Positions 16,296 to 25,366 are shown, counted from the first letter of the stretch. The stretch is 64,000 nt of DNA from Streptomyces sp. RKND-216 (GCF_004795255.1 NZ_SSBQ01000002.1:2499501-2563500), one strand, 5' to 3'. Program-made: numbers and translations. The notes: generated by a model from the sequence alone, not told the origin.

Positions 16296-18212
16296 ATGAG
16301 CATGGAGATCACCGCGTGGAGCGCTCTGCACCACGCACGCAACGCCAAGGAGGGCGAGAACCCGTTCTCCCGGGAAACCCTCGGCCGCATCGTCCGTTTC
16401 GCCCGCCCCCATCACCGCCGCATCCTGTTCTTCCTGCTGCTCAGCAGCGTCGTCGCGGGCCTCGCGGTGGCCACCCCGCTGCTCGCCGGCCGGGTGATCG
16501 ACGCCATCGTGGGCGACGAGTCGACCGGCATGGTGCTCGGCCTCGCGGCGCTGATCGCGGGCATCGCGCTCGCCGAGGCGGCGGCGGGCATCGCCACCCG
16601 TGCGCTGTCCGCCCGGATCGGCGAGGGCCTCATCCTCGACCTGCGCACCGCGGTCTACGACCACGTGCAGCGGATGCCCGTCGCCTTCTTCACCCGCACC
16701 CGCACCGGCGCCCTGGTCAGCCGGCTGAACAACGACGTGATCGGCGCACAGCGCGCCTTCAGCGGCGCCCTCTCCGGCGTTGTCAGCAACCTCGTGACGC
16801 TGCTGCTCACGCTGGTCGTCATGCTGACTCTCTCCTGGCAGGTCACCCTGCTGGCGCTGGCCCTGCTGCCCGTGTTCGTGCTGCCCGCACGCCGGATGGG
16901 CACCCGGCTCGCCGCCATGGAGCACGAGCGCGCGGCCCACAACTCCGCGATGAGCACCCGGATGACCGAACGCTTCTCCGCGCCCGGCGCCACACTGGTG
17001 AAGCTCTTCGGACGGCCCGCGGAGGAGTCCGACGAGTTCGCGGCCCGGGCGCGGCGGGTGCGGGACATCGGCGTGCGGACCGCGATGCTCCAGCACTACT
17101 TCATCACCGCGCTCACCCTCGTCTCGGCGCTCGCCCTCGCGCTCGTCTACGGCCTCGGCGGCTTCTACGCGCTGCGCGGCACGCTCGACCCGGGCTCGGT
17201 GGTCGCCCTCGCCCTGCTGCTCACCCGCCTCTACGCACCGCTGACCGCGCTGGCCAGCGCACGGGTGGAGGTGAGTAGCGCCGTGGTGAGCTTCCAGCGG
17301 GTCTTCGAGGTGCTCGACCTCCGGCCGTTGATCGCCGAGCGGCCCCGTCCCGCAGCCGTCCCCGCGGGCGGCGTGTCGGTGGAGTTCGACGACGTCCGCT
17401 TCTCCTACCCCTCCGCCGACAAGGTCTCCCTGGCGTCGCTGGAGGAGGTCGCCACCCTGGACCGGCGCGGCGGCGAGGAGGTGCTGCACGGCATCTCGTT
17501 CCGCGCCGAGCCCGGGCAGATGATCGCCCTGGTCGGCTCGTCCGGCGCGGGCAAGTCCACCGTCGCCCAGCTCGTGCCGCGGCTGTACGACACGGACAGC
17601 GGCGCCGTGCGGCTCGCCGGGACCGACGTGCGGGAGCTGAGCGCCGAGTCGCTACGCCGGACCCTCGGCATGGTCACCCAGGACGGCCACCTCTTCCACG
17701 ACACCGTCCGCGCCAACCTGCTGCTGCCCCGGCCGGACGCCGACGACGAGGAGCTGTGGGACGCGCTGCGCCGCGCCCGCCTGGACGGCCTGGTCGCGGC
17801 CCTGCCGGACGGCCTGGACACCGTCGTCGGCGAACGCGGCTACCGGCTCTCCGGCGGCGAACGCCAGCGGCTCACGATCGCCCGGCTGCTGCTCGCCCGG
17901 CCGCGCGTCGTCATCCTCGACGAGGCCACCGCGCACCTGGACTCCACCTCCGAGGCGGCCGTGCAGGAGGCGCTGGCCGAGGCGCTGGCGGACCGCACCT
18001 CGGTGGTCATCGCACACCGGCTGTCGACGGTGCGCGCGGCGGACCAGATCCTCGTGCTGGAGGAGGGCCGCATCGTGGAGCGCGGGACGCACGCCGAACT
18101 GCTGGACCTGGGAGGACGGTACGAGGAGCTGTACCGCACCCAGTTCAGCGAGCAGGCGGAGGAGCACGCGGAGGACACCCCCGGGGCGCTGACCCGGGCC
18201 GTCCGCGACTGA
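16296..18212 (+). CDS. ABC transporter, fused permease and ATPase (exporter type)
   Basis: 638-residue half-transporter. Six transmembrane helices (residues 40-310) are followed by an ATPase domain with Walker A GSSGAGKST (about 414-422), signature LSGGERQRL (about 518), Walker B VVILDEAT (about 538) and the switch histidine in IAHRLST. ATG 16296 (MSMEITAWSAL) follows GGAGGACG. This is the multidrug/lipid exporter class and would work as a homodimer, since no second half-transporter is nearby. The substrate is unknown. The promoter just upstream contains a regulator-like inverted repeat, so it may be inducible. Confidence 0.93.
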   Translation: MSMEITAWSALHHARNAKEGENPFSRETLGRIVRFARPHHRRILFFLLLSSVVAGLAVATPLLAGRVIDAIVGDESTGMVLGLAALIAGIALAEAAAGIATRALSARIGEGLILDLRTAVYDHVQRMPVAFFTRTRTGALVSRLNNDVIGAQRAFSGALSGVVSNLVTLLLTLVVMLTLSWQVTLLALALLPVFVLPARRMGTRLAAMEHERAAHNSAMSTRMTERFSAPGATLVKLFGRPAEESDEFAARARRVRDIGVRTAMLQHYFITALTLVSALALALVYGLGGFYALRGTLDPGSVVALALLLTRLYAPLTALASARVEVSSAVVSFQRVFEVLDLRPLIAERPRPAAVPAGGVSVEFDDVRFSYPSADKVSLASLEEVATLDRRGGEEVLHGISFRAEPGQMIALVGSSGAGKSTVAQLVPRLYDTDSGAVRLAGTDVRELSAESLRRTLGMVTQDGHLFHDTVRANLLLPRPDADDEELWDALRRARLDGLVAALPDGLDTVVGERGYRLSGGERQRLTIARLLLARPRVVILDEATAHLDSTSEAAVQEALAEALADRTSVVIAHRLSTVRAADQILVLEEGRIVERGTHAELLDLGGRYEELYRTQFSEQAEEHAEDTPGALTRAVRD

Positions 18213-18222
18213 CTCGACGTCA

Positions 18223-18236
18223 GCGCCACGTGGCGC
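18223..18236. repeat. 14-bp palindrome between ABC exporter and MreB-like gene
   Basis: GCGCCACGTGGCGC is self-complementary and lies 10 bases after the ABC transporter stop. It may be a small hairpin terminator or an operator; it has no loop, so a protein site is slightly more likely. Confidence 0.35.
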
Positions 18237-18407
18237 AGGCGGAGTAGGCGGTGGAGGGCCGGGCGGGGCGTCCCGCCACCGGGGCCTCGCCCGTCCGGAC
18301 CATCCCAGCGGGCGGGACCGCCCGGACGCCCGCACAGTGGTCGTGAGGGCCGCAGGGGTGGGCGGCCCGGGCCCGCCGACCACCCACCGGGAAGGACCCG
18401 ATCCGCC

Positions 18408-19436
18408 GTGACCTTCAGCCTTGACCAGCTGCGCCGCTGCTCCGTGGCCGTCGACGTCGGTGCCGCCAGAACACGGGTGCACGTCAAGGACGCGGGGCTG
18501 CTCGTCGACGCCCCCTCCGTGGTCGCCGTCAACACCCTCTCCGGCGCGCTGATCGCGGTGGGCGCCTCGGCGGAACGGATGGAGGGGCGCACTCCGGAGC
18601 ACATCCGGGTCGTCCGGCCGGTGGCGGGCGGCACGGTGAGCGACATCGAGATGGCCCAGCGGATGCTGCGGGCGATGCTCGGCGGGAAGGTGCGCCGTGC
18701 CTGGCGGTTCCGGCCCACGCTGCGGGCGGCCGCCTGCGTGCCGCACGACGCGGGCCCGCTCGCCCGCCGCGCGGCCATCGAGACGCTGGTCGGCGTGGGC
18801 GCCCGGCGGGTCGAGCTGGTCGACGCGCCGACCGCCGCCGGCATCGGCTGCGGACTGCCGGTGGAACAGCCCGAGGCCACCATGATCCTGGTCTGCGGGG
18901 CCACCACCACACAGGTGGCCGTGCTCGCGCTGGGCGCGGTGGTGGCGGCGGCGACGGTGCCGATGGGCGGCGACACCATCCACACGGCCCTAGTCCAGCA
19001 TCTGCGCAACGAGCACGAGATCGTGCTGCTCAACCAGGCCGTACGACCGCTGCACCTGGCACTGCACGGAGCGGCCTCCGGGGCGGCCGGGCCCACCGAG
19101 GTGCACGGCCGGGACGTGGTCACCGGCCTGTCCCGGACGGTGTGGATCGACCCGGGCGAGGTGCGCGCGACCATCCAGGCACCGCTGACCGGTCTGGTGG
19201 ACGCGATCCGCTCGGTGCTGCACCGCTGCCCGCCGGACCTGGTCGCCGACCTCGCCGACCGGGGCATGGTGCTGGCCGGCGGGACTGCGCTGCTGCCCGG
19301 CCTGGACAGCCGGTTGCGGGCGAGCACCGGTATGGCGGTGCACGTCACGGAGGATCCGGCGGGGTGCGCGGTGCGGGGCCTGGCGGCGATGATCGAGGGC
19401 CGTGTCCGGCCCCTCGCCGCCACCGCACGCGCCTGA
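18408..19436 (+). CDS. MreB/Mbl-like actin-family protein
   Basis: 342-residue member of the MreB/Hsp70-actin ATPase fold. GTG 18408 follows GGGAAGGA. Phosphate-1 loop-like sequence VAVDVGAARTRVHV is at residues 13-26, the phosphate-2 region near MILVCGATTTQVAVLALG, and the C-terminal adenosine motif LAGGTALLPGL near 290. Some positions are weaker than in true MreB: VGAART replaces the usual LGTANT. It therefore resembles the diverged Mbl-like paralogues of Streptomyces, which act in spore wall formation. It stands alone rather than in an mre operon. A SpoIIE phosphatase follows after about 500 bases. Confidence 0.82.
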   Translation: MTFSLDQLRRCSVAVDVGAARTRVHVKDAGLLVDAPSVVAVNTLSGALIAVGASAERMEGRTPEHIRVVRPVAGGTVSDIEMAQRMLRAMLGGKVRRAWRFRPTLRAAACVPHDAGPLARRAAIETLVGVGARRVELVDAPTAAGIGCGLPVEQPEATMILVCGATTTQVAVLALGAVVAAATVPMGGDTIHTALVQHLRNEHEIVLLNQAVRPLHLALHGAASGAAGPTEVHGRDVVTGLSRTVWIDPGEVRATIQAPLTGLVDAIRSVLHRCPPDLVADLADRGMVLAGGTALLPGLDSRLRASTGMAVHVTEDPAGCAVRGLAAMIEGRVRPLAATARA

Positions 19437-19508
19437 CGAGGCGCACGGGGAACCCGTGGGCCGGAGCGGAACGCGGACCGCCGGGAGCCCCGGGCGGCTG
19501 CCCGTTCG

Positions 19509-19697
19509 TCAGGACCGAGGTGCCCGCGGCTGCGGCAGCGGAACGCGCGGCGGAACGTCGGACGGCGCGCTGAAGAGCGACGGCGGCGGATACGGTGGCA
19601 CGCCCGGCTGCCTGCCGTGCCTGAGCGCGGTCACCGCATCGATGCCGTAGGCCACTTCCCTGCACAGGCGGACAACGGTGGTCCAGGATGCGCGCAT
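19509..19697 (-). CDS. Possible small protein, 62 residues
   Basis: Frame beginning ATG 19697 (MRASWTTVVRLCREVAYGID), with AGGAG about 11 bases upstream. Third positions are mostly G or C. It reads as one short amphipathic helix, an ALRHGRQPG turn and a Pro-rich tail (PPYPPPS, PPRVPLPQP). It vaguely recalls the short Pro-tailed proteins of Streptomyces (DUF6059-like), but I cannot assign it. It lies between, and opposite to, the MreB-like and phosphatase genes. Confidence 0.35.
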   Translation of the reverse strand: MRASWTTVVRLCREVAYGIDAVTALRHGRQPGVPPYPPPSLFSAPSDVPPRVPLPQPRAPRS

Positions 19698-19934
19698 GGG
19701 GGATCGGTCTCCTGCTACCGGCCGGGGGACCCCGGCGACCAAGAAGGTGTACCGCCGATGGTGCCTCGCGCGGCGCCCGTGAGCCAGCGTTTTCCGCCTC
19801 TTCCGGGGAACGATTTTCGGCCGGTTCGCCGGCCGTCGGCCCGGCCCCGTCCCCACCGTCCCGGGAGTGCGGTCGGGCCCCTTCTGCCCCACCATGACAA
19901 GGGAGGCGAACGCTCCGGTGCCGAGGAGCCGCAG

Positions 19935-22313
19935 ATGGCAGGCGACCCGATCACGTGGGGGCGCGACCATGCCCTCGTCCGATTGCTGACCTGCGTGGAC
20001 GCCCCGACGCTCCTGGCCGCCGCGATGGACGCCGCACTGCCCGAGGACGCCCAGCGGGTCGGCGCGCTCTACCGTCAGCACGCCGACGGGCGGCTGACGT
20101 TGGACGCCTCGCTCGGTTTGAGCGAAGCCGCCCTCCGCGCGTACGCCACGATGACCGTCAGCTGGGACATCCCCGTCGCGGAGGCGGTGCGCTCGCGGGT
20201 GCCGGTCTACTCGCCCGCCGCGGACTTCCCCCGCACCCTGGTGCAGCCGGTCGCACGGCTGCGGGGGGCCGGCGCCGACTACGTCTACGTCTCGCTGCCG
20301 CTGCTCGCGGACGGCGACTGCCTGGGCGTCCTCGCCCTCCTGCTGCCCGCCGGGTTCGCCGCGATGGACGCGCACCGGGCGAGGCTGCGGGCCGTCGCCA
20401 CGGTGTGCGCGCACCGGCAGCAGCGGATCCTCGCGAGCGACGGTGACAGCGACCGCGACGGTGACGGGGTCGGCGACGGCAACCCGGGCGACGTCGGCGG
20501 GCTGTCGCCCGCGCGGTCGCGCGGCGCCTCCGTGGCGTCCGGCGGGGCTACGGAGCGGGAGCCTCCGGTGGGGCTGGCCACCGACCGGGGCCGGGTCTCG
20601 ATGCTCGACCTGGCCATGGCGGGCGCGGGCGTCGGCTCCTTCGACTGGGACTTCGCGAGCGGGCGGCTGGTCTGGGACGAGCGGCTGTGCCGGCTGTTCG
20701 GCATCGCACCGGACGCCTTCGACGGCCGGATCGAGACGTTCTTCGCCGCCGTGCTGCCCCAGGACCGCCGGGTGGTGGAGGAGGCCGTGGCGGAGAGCCG
20801 GGCCACCGGCAGGTACCACGCCGTGTTCAGGATCGCCCGCCCCGACGGCTCGGTGCGCTGGATCGACGCGGAGGGCCGGGTGATGTTCCTGCACGGCGGC
20901 GAGGCGCGGGGCATGACCGGCATCGCACAGGACCGCACGGAGGAGATCGAGCGGGAGGCGGAACGGCGCACCCGCAGGGACTTCGTCCTCAACCTCACCC
21001 GCGGCCTGGCGGCGGCCGTGACCACCGACGACGTGGTACAGGCCGTCATCCGGGAGGCGATGCCCACCCTCGGCGCCCGGTGGCTCGCGGTGTACCTGAG
21101 CCAGGAGCACGGCCCGGCGCGGCTGGTCGGCTCCACCGGGTTCGACGCGACGGACGCACGGCGCATGGAACGGCTCGCCCGCCGCGTGCACCGCGACCCG
21201 CTGCTGGACGCCCTCCGCTCCGGAAACCCGATGTTCGTGGAGTCGCCCCGCGAGTGGGCGCAACGGATGCCCGGCGAGCACTTCACACCGCCCGCCGACC
21301 AGCAGGCGTGGGCGCTGCTGCCGATGACGTCGGCGGAAGGACTGGTGGGCGTCTGCACGCTGATCTACGACCGGCCGCGCTCCTTCACCTCGGACGACCG
21401 TACGGTGCTGACCGCCGCCGGAGGCATCCTCGGCCAGTCCATCGCCCGTGCCCGGCTGCACGACACCCGCCGCCGGTACCTGACGGAGCTGCAGCGCCTG
21501 CTGCTGCCGATGCGTCTGCCGCAGACGCCGGGACTGGAGGTCGCGGCGTGCTACCGGCCCGGCTCGGCGGGCCTGGAGGTGGGCGGCGACTGGTACGACG
21601 TGGTGCCCCGTTCGGAGGGCCGGGTCGCGGTGATCATCGGTGACGTGCAGGGGCACAGCGTGCAGGCGGCGGGCGTGATGGGCCAGTTGCGCACCTCGAT
21701 GCGCGCCTACGCATCCGAGGGTCACGGGCCCGCCGACCTGCTGGTGCGCGGCGGTCTCGCGCTGGAGGAGCTGGACACCGACCGGTTCGCCACCTGCTGC
21801 GTCGCGGAGATCGCCCCCCGCGACGGCGTGCTGCGCCTCGCCCGCGCAGGCCACCCGTACCCGCTGCTCCTGGACGGGGACGGCCGGGTGCGGCAGCTGG
21901 AGGTGCCGGGAGGGGTGCCGCTGGGCACGTTCGAGGAGCGCGACTACCCGGTGACGGAGACCGAGTTGCCGCGTGGCGGCGCCCTCCTTCTGTACACGGA
22001 CGGCCTGGTGGAACGCCGCGGCGGCGACTACGCGGACGGGGTGGCCGCCCTGTGCGAACGTCTGGCCTGGTGGGGCGGTACGGCGGGGTCCGCCACGGGC
22101 ACGCCGGGCGGGCCGGAAGGCCCGGACGGGGCCGGCGGCGGCCTGGAGGCAGCGGTGCAGCGGATCGCCGAGCCCGCCGCGTCCCGGCCGCTGCACGACG
22201 ACATCGCGGCCGTGCTCGTACAGCTCACGGCCGCGCCCGGGCCGGCCGCGGCGACCGCGGCGCGGAGCACGACGGCCAGGGCGGACACGACGGGCACAGC
22301 CGTGAGCGGATGA
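19935..22313 (+). CDS. SpoIIE-type PP2C phosphatase with GAF and PAS sensors
   Basis: 792 residues from ATG 19935, which has GAGGAG six bases upstream; longer in-frame starts exist but lack a ribosome site. An N-terminal GAF-like domain (residues 1-150) is followed by an Asp/Gly-rich linker (DGDSDRDGDGVGDGN). Then come a PAS domain (about 215-330, VGSFDWDFASGRLVWDERL), a second GAF (about 350-500) and the phosphatase domain (VGGDWYDVVPRSEGR, IIGDVQGHS, YTDGLVERR). It lacks the C-terminal ATPase domain of its paralogue at 7.6 kb. It should dephosphorylate an anti-anti-sigma factor in response to an unknown signal. Confidence 0.91.
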   Translation: MAGDPITWGRDHALVRLLTCVDAPTLLAAAMDAALPEDAQRVGALYRQHADGRLTLDASLGLSEAALRAYATMTVSWDIPVAEAVRSRVPVYSPAADFPRTLVQPVARLRGAGADYVYVSLPLLADGDCLGVLALLLPAGFAAMDAHRARLRAVATVCAHRQQRILASDGDSDRDGDGVGDGNPGDVGGLSPARSRGASVASGGATEREPPVGLATDRGRVSMLDLAMAGAGVGSFDWDFASGRLVWDERLCRLFGIAPDAFDGRIETFFAAVLPQDRRVVEEAVAESRATGRYHAVFRIARPDGSVRWIDAEGRVMFLHGGEARGMTGIAQDRTEEIEREAERRTRRDFVLNLTRGLAAAVTTDDVVQAVIREAMPTLGARWLAVYLSQEHGPARLVGSTGFDATDARRMERLARRVHRDPLLDALRSGNPMFVESPREWAQRMPGEHFTPPADQQAWALLPMTSAEGLVGVCTLIYDRPRSFTSDDRTVLTAAGGILGQSIARARLHDTRRRYLTELQRLLLPMRLPQTPGLEVAACYRPGSAGLEVGGDWYDVVPRSEGRVAVIIGDVQGHSVQAAGVMGQLRTSMRAYASEGHGPADLLVRGGLALEELDTDRFATCCVAEIAPRDGVLRLARAGHPYPLLLDGDGRVRQLEVPGGVPLGTFEERDYPVTETELPRGGALLLYTDGLVERRGGDYADGVAALCERLAWWGGTAGSATGTPGGPEGPDGAGGGLEAAVQRIAEPAASRPLHDDIAAVLVQLTAAPGPAAATAARSTTARADTTGTAVSG

Positions 22314-22343
22314 CGGGCGTGCGGCGCGAGGGCCGGGCCGGGC

Positions 22344-23291
22344 TCAGGCGGAGGGAACCGCCCGCTGCTGCTCGTGCTCCTCCGCGCCACCGGACACGCG
22401 GCTGCGCGCCACCTCGATCTCCCGGGCGCGGGTGCGCCGGTGGGCGCGGACCGCGTACGTCAGCGCGGCGGCCCAGACCGCGAACAGCGCGGCGTACACG
22501 GCGGTCGTCGCGGTACCACCCAGCGGGAGAAGGTCGCCGTCGAGCAGCGTCCGGACGTTGGTGACGATGATGAGACCGCCGACACCGGAGCCGAGGACCC
22601 GCGGCGGCACGTGCCGTACGAGCCAGGCGGCGAACGGCGCGGCGATCGCGCCGCCGACCAGCAGGGCCGCCGCCCAACCGAGGTTGACCCCCTCGGTGCC
22701 CAGGCCGAGGAGGAATCCGGCGCTCGCCGCGACGGTCACCACGAACTCGCTGGTGCTGATCGAGCCGATGACCTTGCGCGGTTCCAGCCGGCCGCTGGCC
22801 AGGATGGTGGAGTTGGCGACCGGCCCCCACCCGCCGCCGCCGGTGGCGTCGACGAACCCGGCCACCAGACCCAGCGGGGACAGGAAACGGTTCCGCAGCG
22901 GCTTGCCGAGATTGCCGGTCGGGAGGCCGGCGAGGGTGAACCGGGTCAGGACGTAGAGGCCGAGAACGATGAGGATGACCGCCATCACCGGCTTGGCGAT
23001 CTGAGTGGAGAGCCCGGAGAGCACGGTGGCACCGGCGAAGGCGCCGACCGCGCCGGGCACACCGACCTTGGCGACCAGCCGCCAGTCGACGTTGCGGAAG
23101 CGCCAGTGCGCCAGGCCGGACGCGAGCGTGGTCCCGATCTCGGCCAGGTGCACGGTGGCCGAGGCGGCGGCCGGATTGGTGCCGGCGGCGAGCAGCAGCG
23201 TCGTCGAGGTGACGCCGTAGGCCATGCCCAGGCTCCCGTCGACCAGCTGTGCCCCCAGGCCGGCCAGCGCCAGCACGATCAGCGTGCGCAT
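22344..23291 (-). CDS. TauE/SafE family sulfite/organosulfur exporter
   Basis: 315-residue polytopic membrane protein with about eight transmembrane segments in two homologous halves. ATG 23291 (MRTLIVLALAGLGAQLVDGSLGM) is favoured because the hydrophobic helix starts here; GTG 23306 with MSEVE is an alternative. The family motif DGSLGMAYGVTSTTLLL in the first half and GFVDATGGGGWGP in the second are intact. Family members export sulfite or sulfoacetate-type anions. The Rrf2 regulator on the same strand just upstream suggests that the pair responds to sulfur status. Confidence 0.9.
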   Translation of the reverse strand: MRTLIVLALAGLGAQLVDGSLGMAYGVTSTTLLLAAGTNPAAASATVHLAEIGTTLASGLAHWRFRNVDWRLVAKVGVPGAVGAFAGATVLSGLSTQIAKPVMAVILIVLGLYVLTRFTLAGLPTGNLGKPLRNRFLSPLGLVAGFVDATGGGGWGPVANSTILASGRLEPRKVIGSISTSEFVVTVAASAGFLLGLGTEGVNLGWAAALLVGGAIAAPFAAWLVRHVPPRVLGSGVGGLIIVTNVRTLLDGDLLPLGGTATTAVYAALFAVWAAALTYAVRAHRRTRAREIEVARSRVSGGAEEHEQQRAVPSA

Positions 23292-23341
23292 CTCCACCTC
23301 ACTCACTCGACCGCGGGAACCGCCCGGGAGCACCACCCCTG

Positions 23342-23359
23342 GTTTCCCTAGTTTCCCTA
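23342..23359. repeat. Tandem 9-bp repeat upstream of tauE/safE
   Basis: GTTTCCCTA occurs twice head to tail (23342-23350, 23351-23359), followed by a less GC-rich TGGTTTTACAGGAAT. On the transcribed strand this reads ATTCC...AGTAGGGAA, a loose inverted repeat. It lies 50 bases before the exporter start and is a candidate Rrf2 site. Confidence 0.45.
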
Positions 23360-23466
23360 CTGGTTTTACAGGAATAGAGTCCACGAGAACGCGACGCCCC
23401 GCAAGCGCGGTCTCGAAGAGTGAGAACGCCGCAGGTCAGAGCATGATCATCGAGAGCGTCGCGGTA

Positions 23467-23925
23467 CTACGGGTTCGTCCAGGCGTCCGGATCCTCGGCC
23501 AGCGCGTGCACGCGCCGGGGCAGCCGCGCGGCGGCGACGTCGGCGAGCGAGACCTCGCCCAGGATCTGCCGCACGTTGGCCCGGACCGCGATCCACAGCG
23601 GCAGCAGCGACTCCGCCGGGCCGGTGTAGGAGAGCTCCGGGGGCCGGGCGCCGCGCACGGACACCAGCGGCCCCTCGACGACGCGGATCACGTCCGCGAT
23701 GGTGATGTTCTCGGCGGGCGCGGCCAGCCGGTAACCGCCGTTGCCTCCGCGCTGGCTGACCACCAGTCCGCCGCGCCGCATGTCGCCGAGGATGCCCTCG
23801 AGGAACTTGTGCGGAATGCCCTGCGCCTGAGCGAGCGCCTCGGCCTTCACCGGACCGGCGTCCCCCGCCGCCGCGAGTTCGAGCGCGGCCCGCACCGCGT
23901 AGTCCGCCTTGGCCGAGATCCGCAT
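23467..23925 (-). CDS. Rrf2-family transcriptional regulator, no iron-sulfur cysteines
   Basis: 152 residues from ATG 23925 (MRISAKADYAVRAALELA), the canonical Rrf2 N-terminus. The winged helix follows (ALAQAQGIPHKFLEGIL, RGGNGGYRLA). The protein contains no cysteine at all, so it cannot hold an Fe-S cluster like IscR or NsrR and is closer in kind to CymR-type sulfur regulators. It precedes the TauE/SafE exporter on the same strand. No ribosome site is seen; GTG 23943 would add six residues. Confidence 0.9.
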   Translation of the reverse strand: MRISAKADYAVRAALELAAAGDAGPVKAEALAQAQGIPHKFLEGILGDMRRGGLVVSQRGGNGGYRLAAPAENITIADVIRVVEGPLVSVRGARPPELSYTGPAESLLPLWIAVRANVRQILGEVSLADVAAARLPRRVHALAEDPDAWTNP

Positions 23926-23983
23926 GCGCCCATTATCGTGCACGCCTCGGACCGGCCGGGCGCAGGCCCCGCCGGACGCCGCG

Positions 23984-24790
23984 TCAGCCCTCCATCGGCG
24001 CGGGCTTGAGGACGACGAACTCGGCGCCGTTCTGGTCGGTGCAGACCGCCATCCGGCCGACGCCCTCCGCGTCCTCCGGGCCCATCAGCAGGTCACCGCC
24101 GTGCTGCCGCACCCGCGCCACGGTGGCGTCGCAGTCGTCCGTGCCGAAGACGGGGTGCCAGTAGGCCTTGCCGCCGGTCTGCGGAAGCTGGTCGGCGGGC
24201 ATCTGCATCAGCCCGCCGTGCATCCGCTCGGCTTCCTTCCCGGCCGGGGTGATCAGCGTGTACGTCATGCTGCCGTCGCCCGGCATCGGCATGTCCTCGT
24301 ACTGCCAGCCGAACAGCCCGCGGTAGAAGTCCTTCGCACCTCCGGCGTCCGGGGTGTACAACTCGATCCAGCCGAGCGACCCCGTATCGTCCACGCGCTC
24401 CAGACCGCTGCTCTCGGCCCCCTGCTGCCAGACCGCGAACTGGCCTCCCTGCGGGTCGGTGAGCTGCGCCATCGTGCCCCACGGACCGGCGTCCATCAGC
24501 TCGCCGCGCAACGCGCCGCCCGCGCTCTCCACCTGCTGGGCGACGGCCTTGGCGTCGTCGGTGCGGAAGTAGACCATCCACGCCGAGCGGGCACCGTCCT
24601 CGGTGAGCTTTCCGACGGCGCCCACCGTGCTGCCGTCCTTGCGGAACGCGCCGTAGCCCTCCGCGTCGGGGCCGAAGGACTGGTACTCCCAGTCGAAGAC
24701 CCCGTTGTAGAAGGAGGCAGCCGCCTCGACGTCCGGCGCCCCCAGGTCCAGCCAGCACGGTGATCCGTTCACGAAGTCGGTGGTGATCAT
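23984..24790 (-). CDS. VOC family protein with two glyoxalase-like domains
   Basis: 268 residues from ATG 24790, with GAGGGGC upstream. There are two tandem vicinal-oxygen-chelate modules: residues about 8-125 (GSPCWLDLGAPDVEAAASFYNGVFDW) and 138-262 (GSLGWIELYTPDAGGAKDFYRGLFGW). This layout matches the Cfp30B/hydroxylase-like proteins of actinobacteria. The substrate is unknown. The gene appears monocistronic. Confidence 0.87.
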   Translation of the reverse strand: MITTDFVNGSPCWLDLGAPDVEAAASFYNGVFDWEYQSFGPDAEGYGAFRKDGSTVGAVGKLTEDGARSAWMVYFRTDDAKAVAQQVESAGGALRGELMDAGPWGTMAQLTDPQGGQFAVWQQGAESSGLERVDDTGSLGWIELYTPDAGGAKDFYRGLFGWQYEDMPMPGDGSMTYTLITPAGKEAERMHGGLMQMPADQLPQTGGKAYWHPVFGTDDCDATVARVRQHGGDLLMGPEDAEGVGRMAVCTDQNGAEFVVLKPAPMEG

Positions 24791-24892
24791 GGGGAGCCCC
24801 TCTGTCCTCCGGTCGCAGCACCTCTGCTCTCTCAGCGTCCCACCACCCACCGACACCCGCCGCTCGGCGCGCCCCGCAGGGGATGCAGTCGG

Positions 24893-25147
24893 CTACCGCT
24901 TCGCCTCGGGCTCGCGCGGGGCGAGGGCGGCGGCCACGAGCGGCCTCGGCTCGTCCGCGTGGAACCGCAGCGTCCGCGCCAGCGCCGTGCGCCCCAGCGA
25001 CCCCCGGACCGCCTCCTCCTGGCGTGCGAGGTCGGCGTCGAGTGCGGTGAGGTGGTCTCTCCGATCCGCATGCGGCCAGTAGAAACGTTGACGTCGCGAC
25101 AAAGTCAACCCGGCGCACGGGCGCGCGGCAGTGTGCCCAAGGGGCAT
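24893..25147 (-). CDS. Possible small hypothetical protein
   Basis: An 84-codon frame with strong third-position GC. The helical stretch DHLTALDADLARQEEAVRG and the C-terminal LVAAALAPREPEAKR look protein-like, but the first part (MPLGHTAARPCAG) does not. A TTG start near 25105 inside the inverted repeat region may be the true one. No recognisable family. The rest of the 24791-25182 gap holds GTTGAC-N11-GTCAAC (25087-25109), a possible operator. Confidence 0.3.
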   Translation of the reverse strand: MPLGHTAARPCAGLTLSRRQRFYWPHADRRDHLTALDADLARQEEAVRGSLGRTALARTLRFHADEPRPLVAAALAPREPEAKR

Positions 25148-25182
25148 GCGGGTCGGCCTGACTTCCGCACACCGACAGCACG

Positions 25183-25210
25183 AAGGCCCGGCAGGAATCT
25201 GCCGGGCCTT
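25183..25210 (-). terminator. Terminator of the tRNA-fMet gene
   Basis: Perfect 12-bp stem AAGGCCCGGCAG / CTGCCGGGCCTT with a 4-nt loop, 9 bases past the tRNA 3' end. Confidence 0.8.
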
Positions 25211-25219
25211 CGCCTTCAG

Positions 25220-25293
25220 TAGCGGGGACAGGATTTGAACCTGCGACCTCTGGGTTATGAGCCCAGCGAGCTACCGAGCTGCTCCACCCCGCG
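25220..25293 (-). tRNA. Initiator tRNA-fMet (CAU)
   Basis: The 74-nt sequence folds as a cloverleaf with anticodon loop CTCATAA. Three consecutive G-C pairs in the anticodon stem (GGG/CCC) and an unpaired first acceptor position (C1 opposite U72) mark it as the initiator, not the elongator. The GGTTCAAATCC T-loop is standard. CCA is not encoded. A hairpin terminator follows. Confidence 0.95.
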
Positions 25294-25353
25294 TCGGTGA
25301 TCCCTACTGTACGGCATGCCCGGCCCATTCACGAAATCCGTTCCCGGCACCCG

Positions 25354-25359
25354 TACGAT
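25354..25359 (+). promoter_or_regulatory. -10 element for a leaderless mRNA
   Basis: TACGAT ends seven bases before ATG 25367, so transcription would begin on the start codon itself. No Shine-Dalgarno precedes the gene, which fits. Confidence 0.5.
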
Positions 25360-25366
25360 GACCGCC

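Noticed and set aside
19509..22196. 895-codon minus frame across the second SpoIIE phosphatase
   Set aside because: Shadow of the phosphatase; only its first 62 codons (start 19697) are considered as a separate possible gene.
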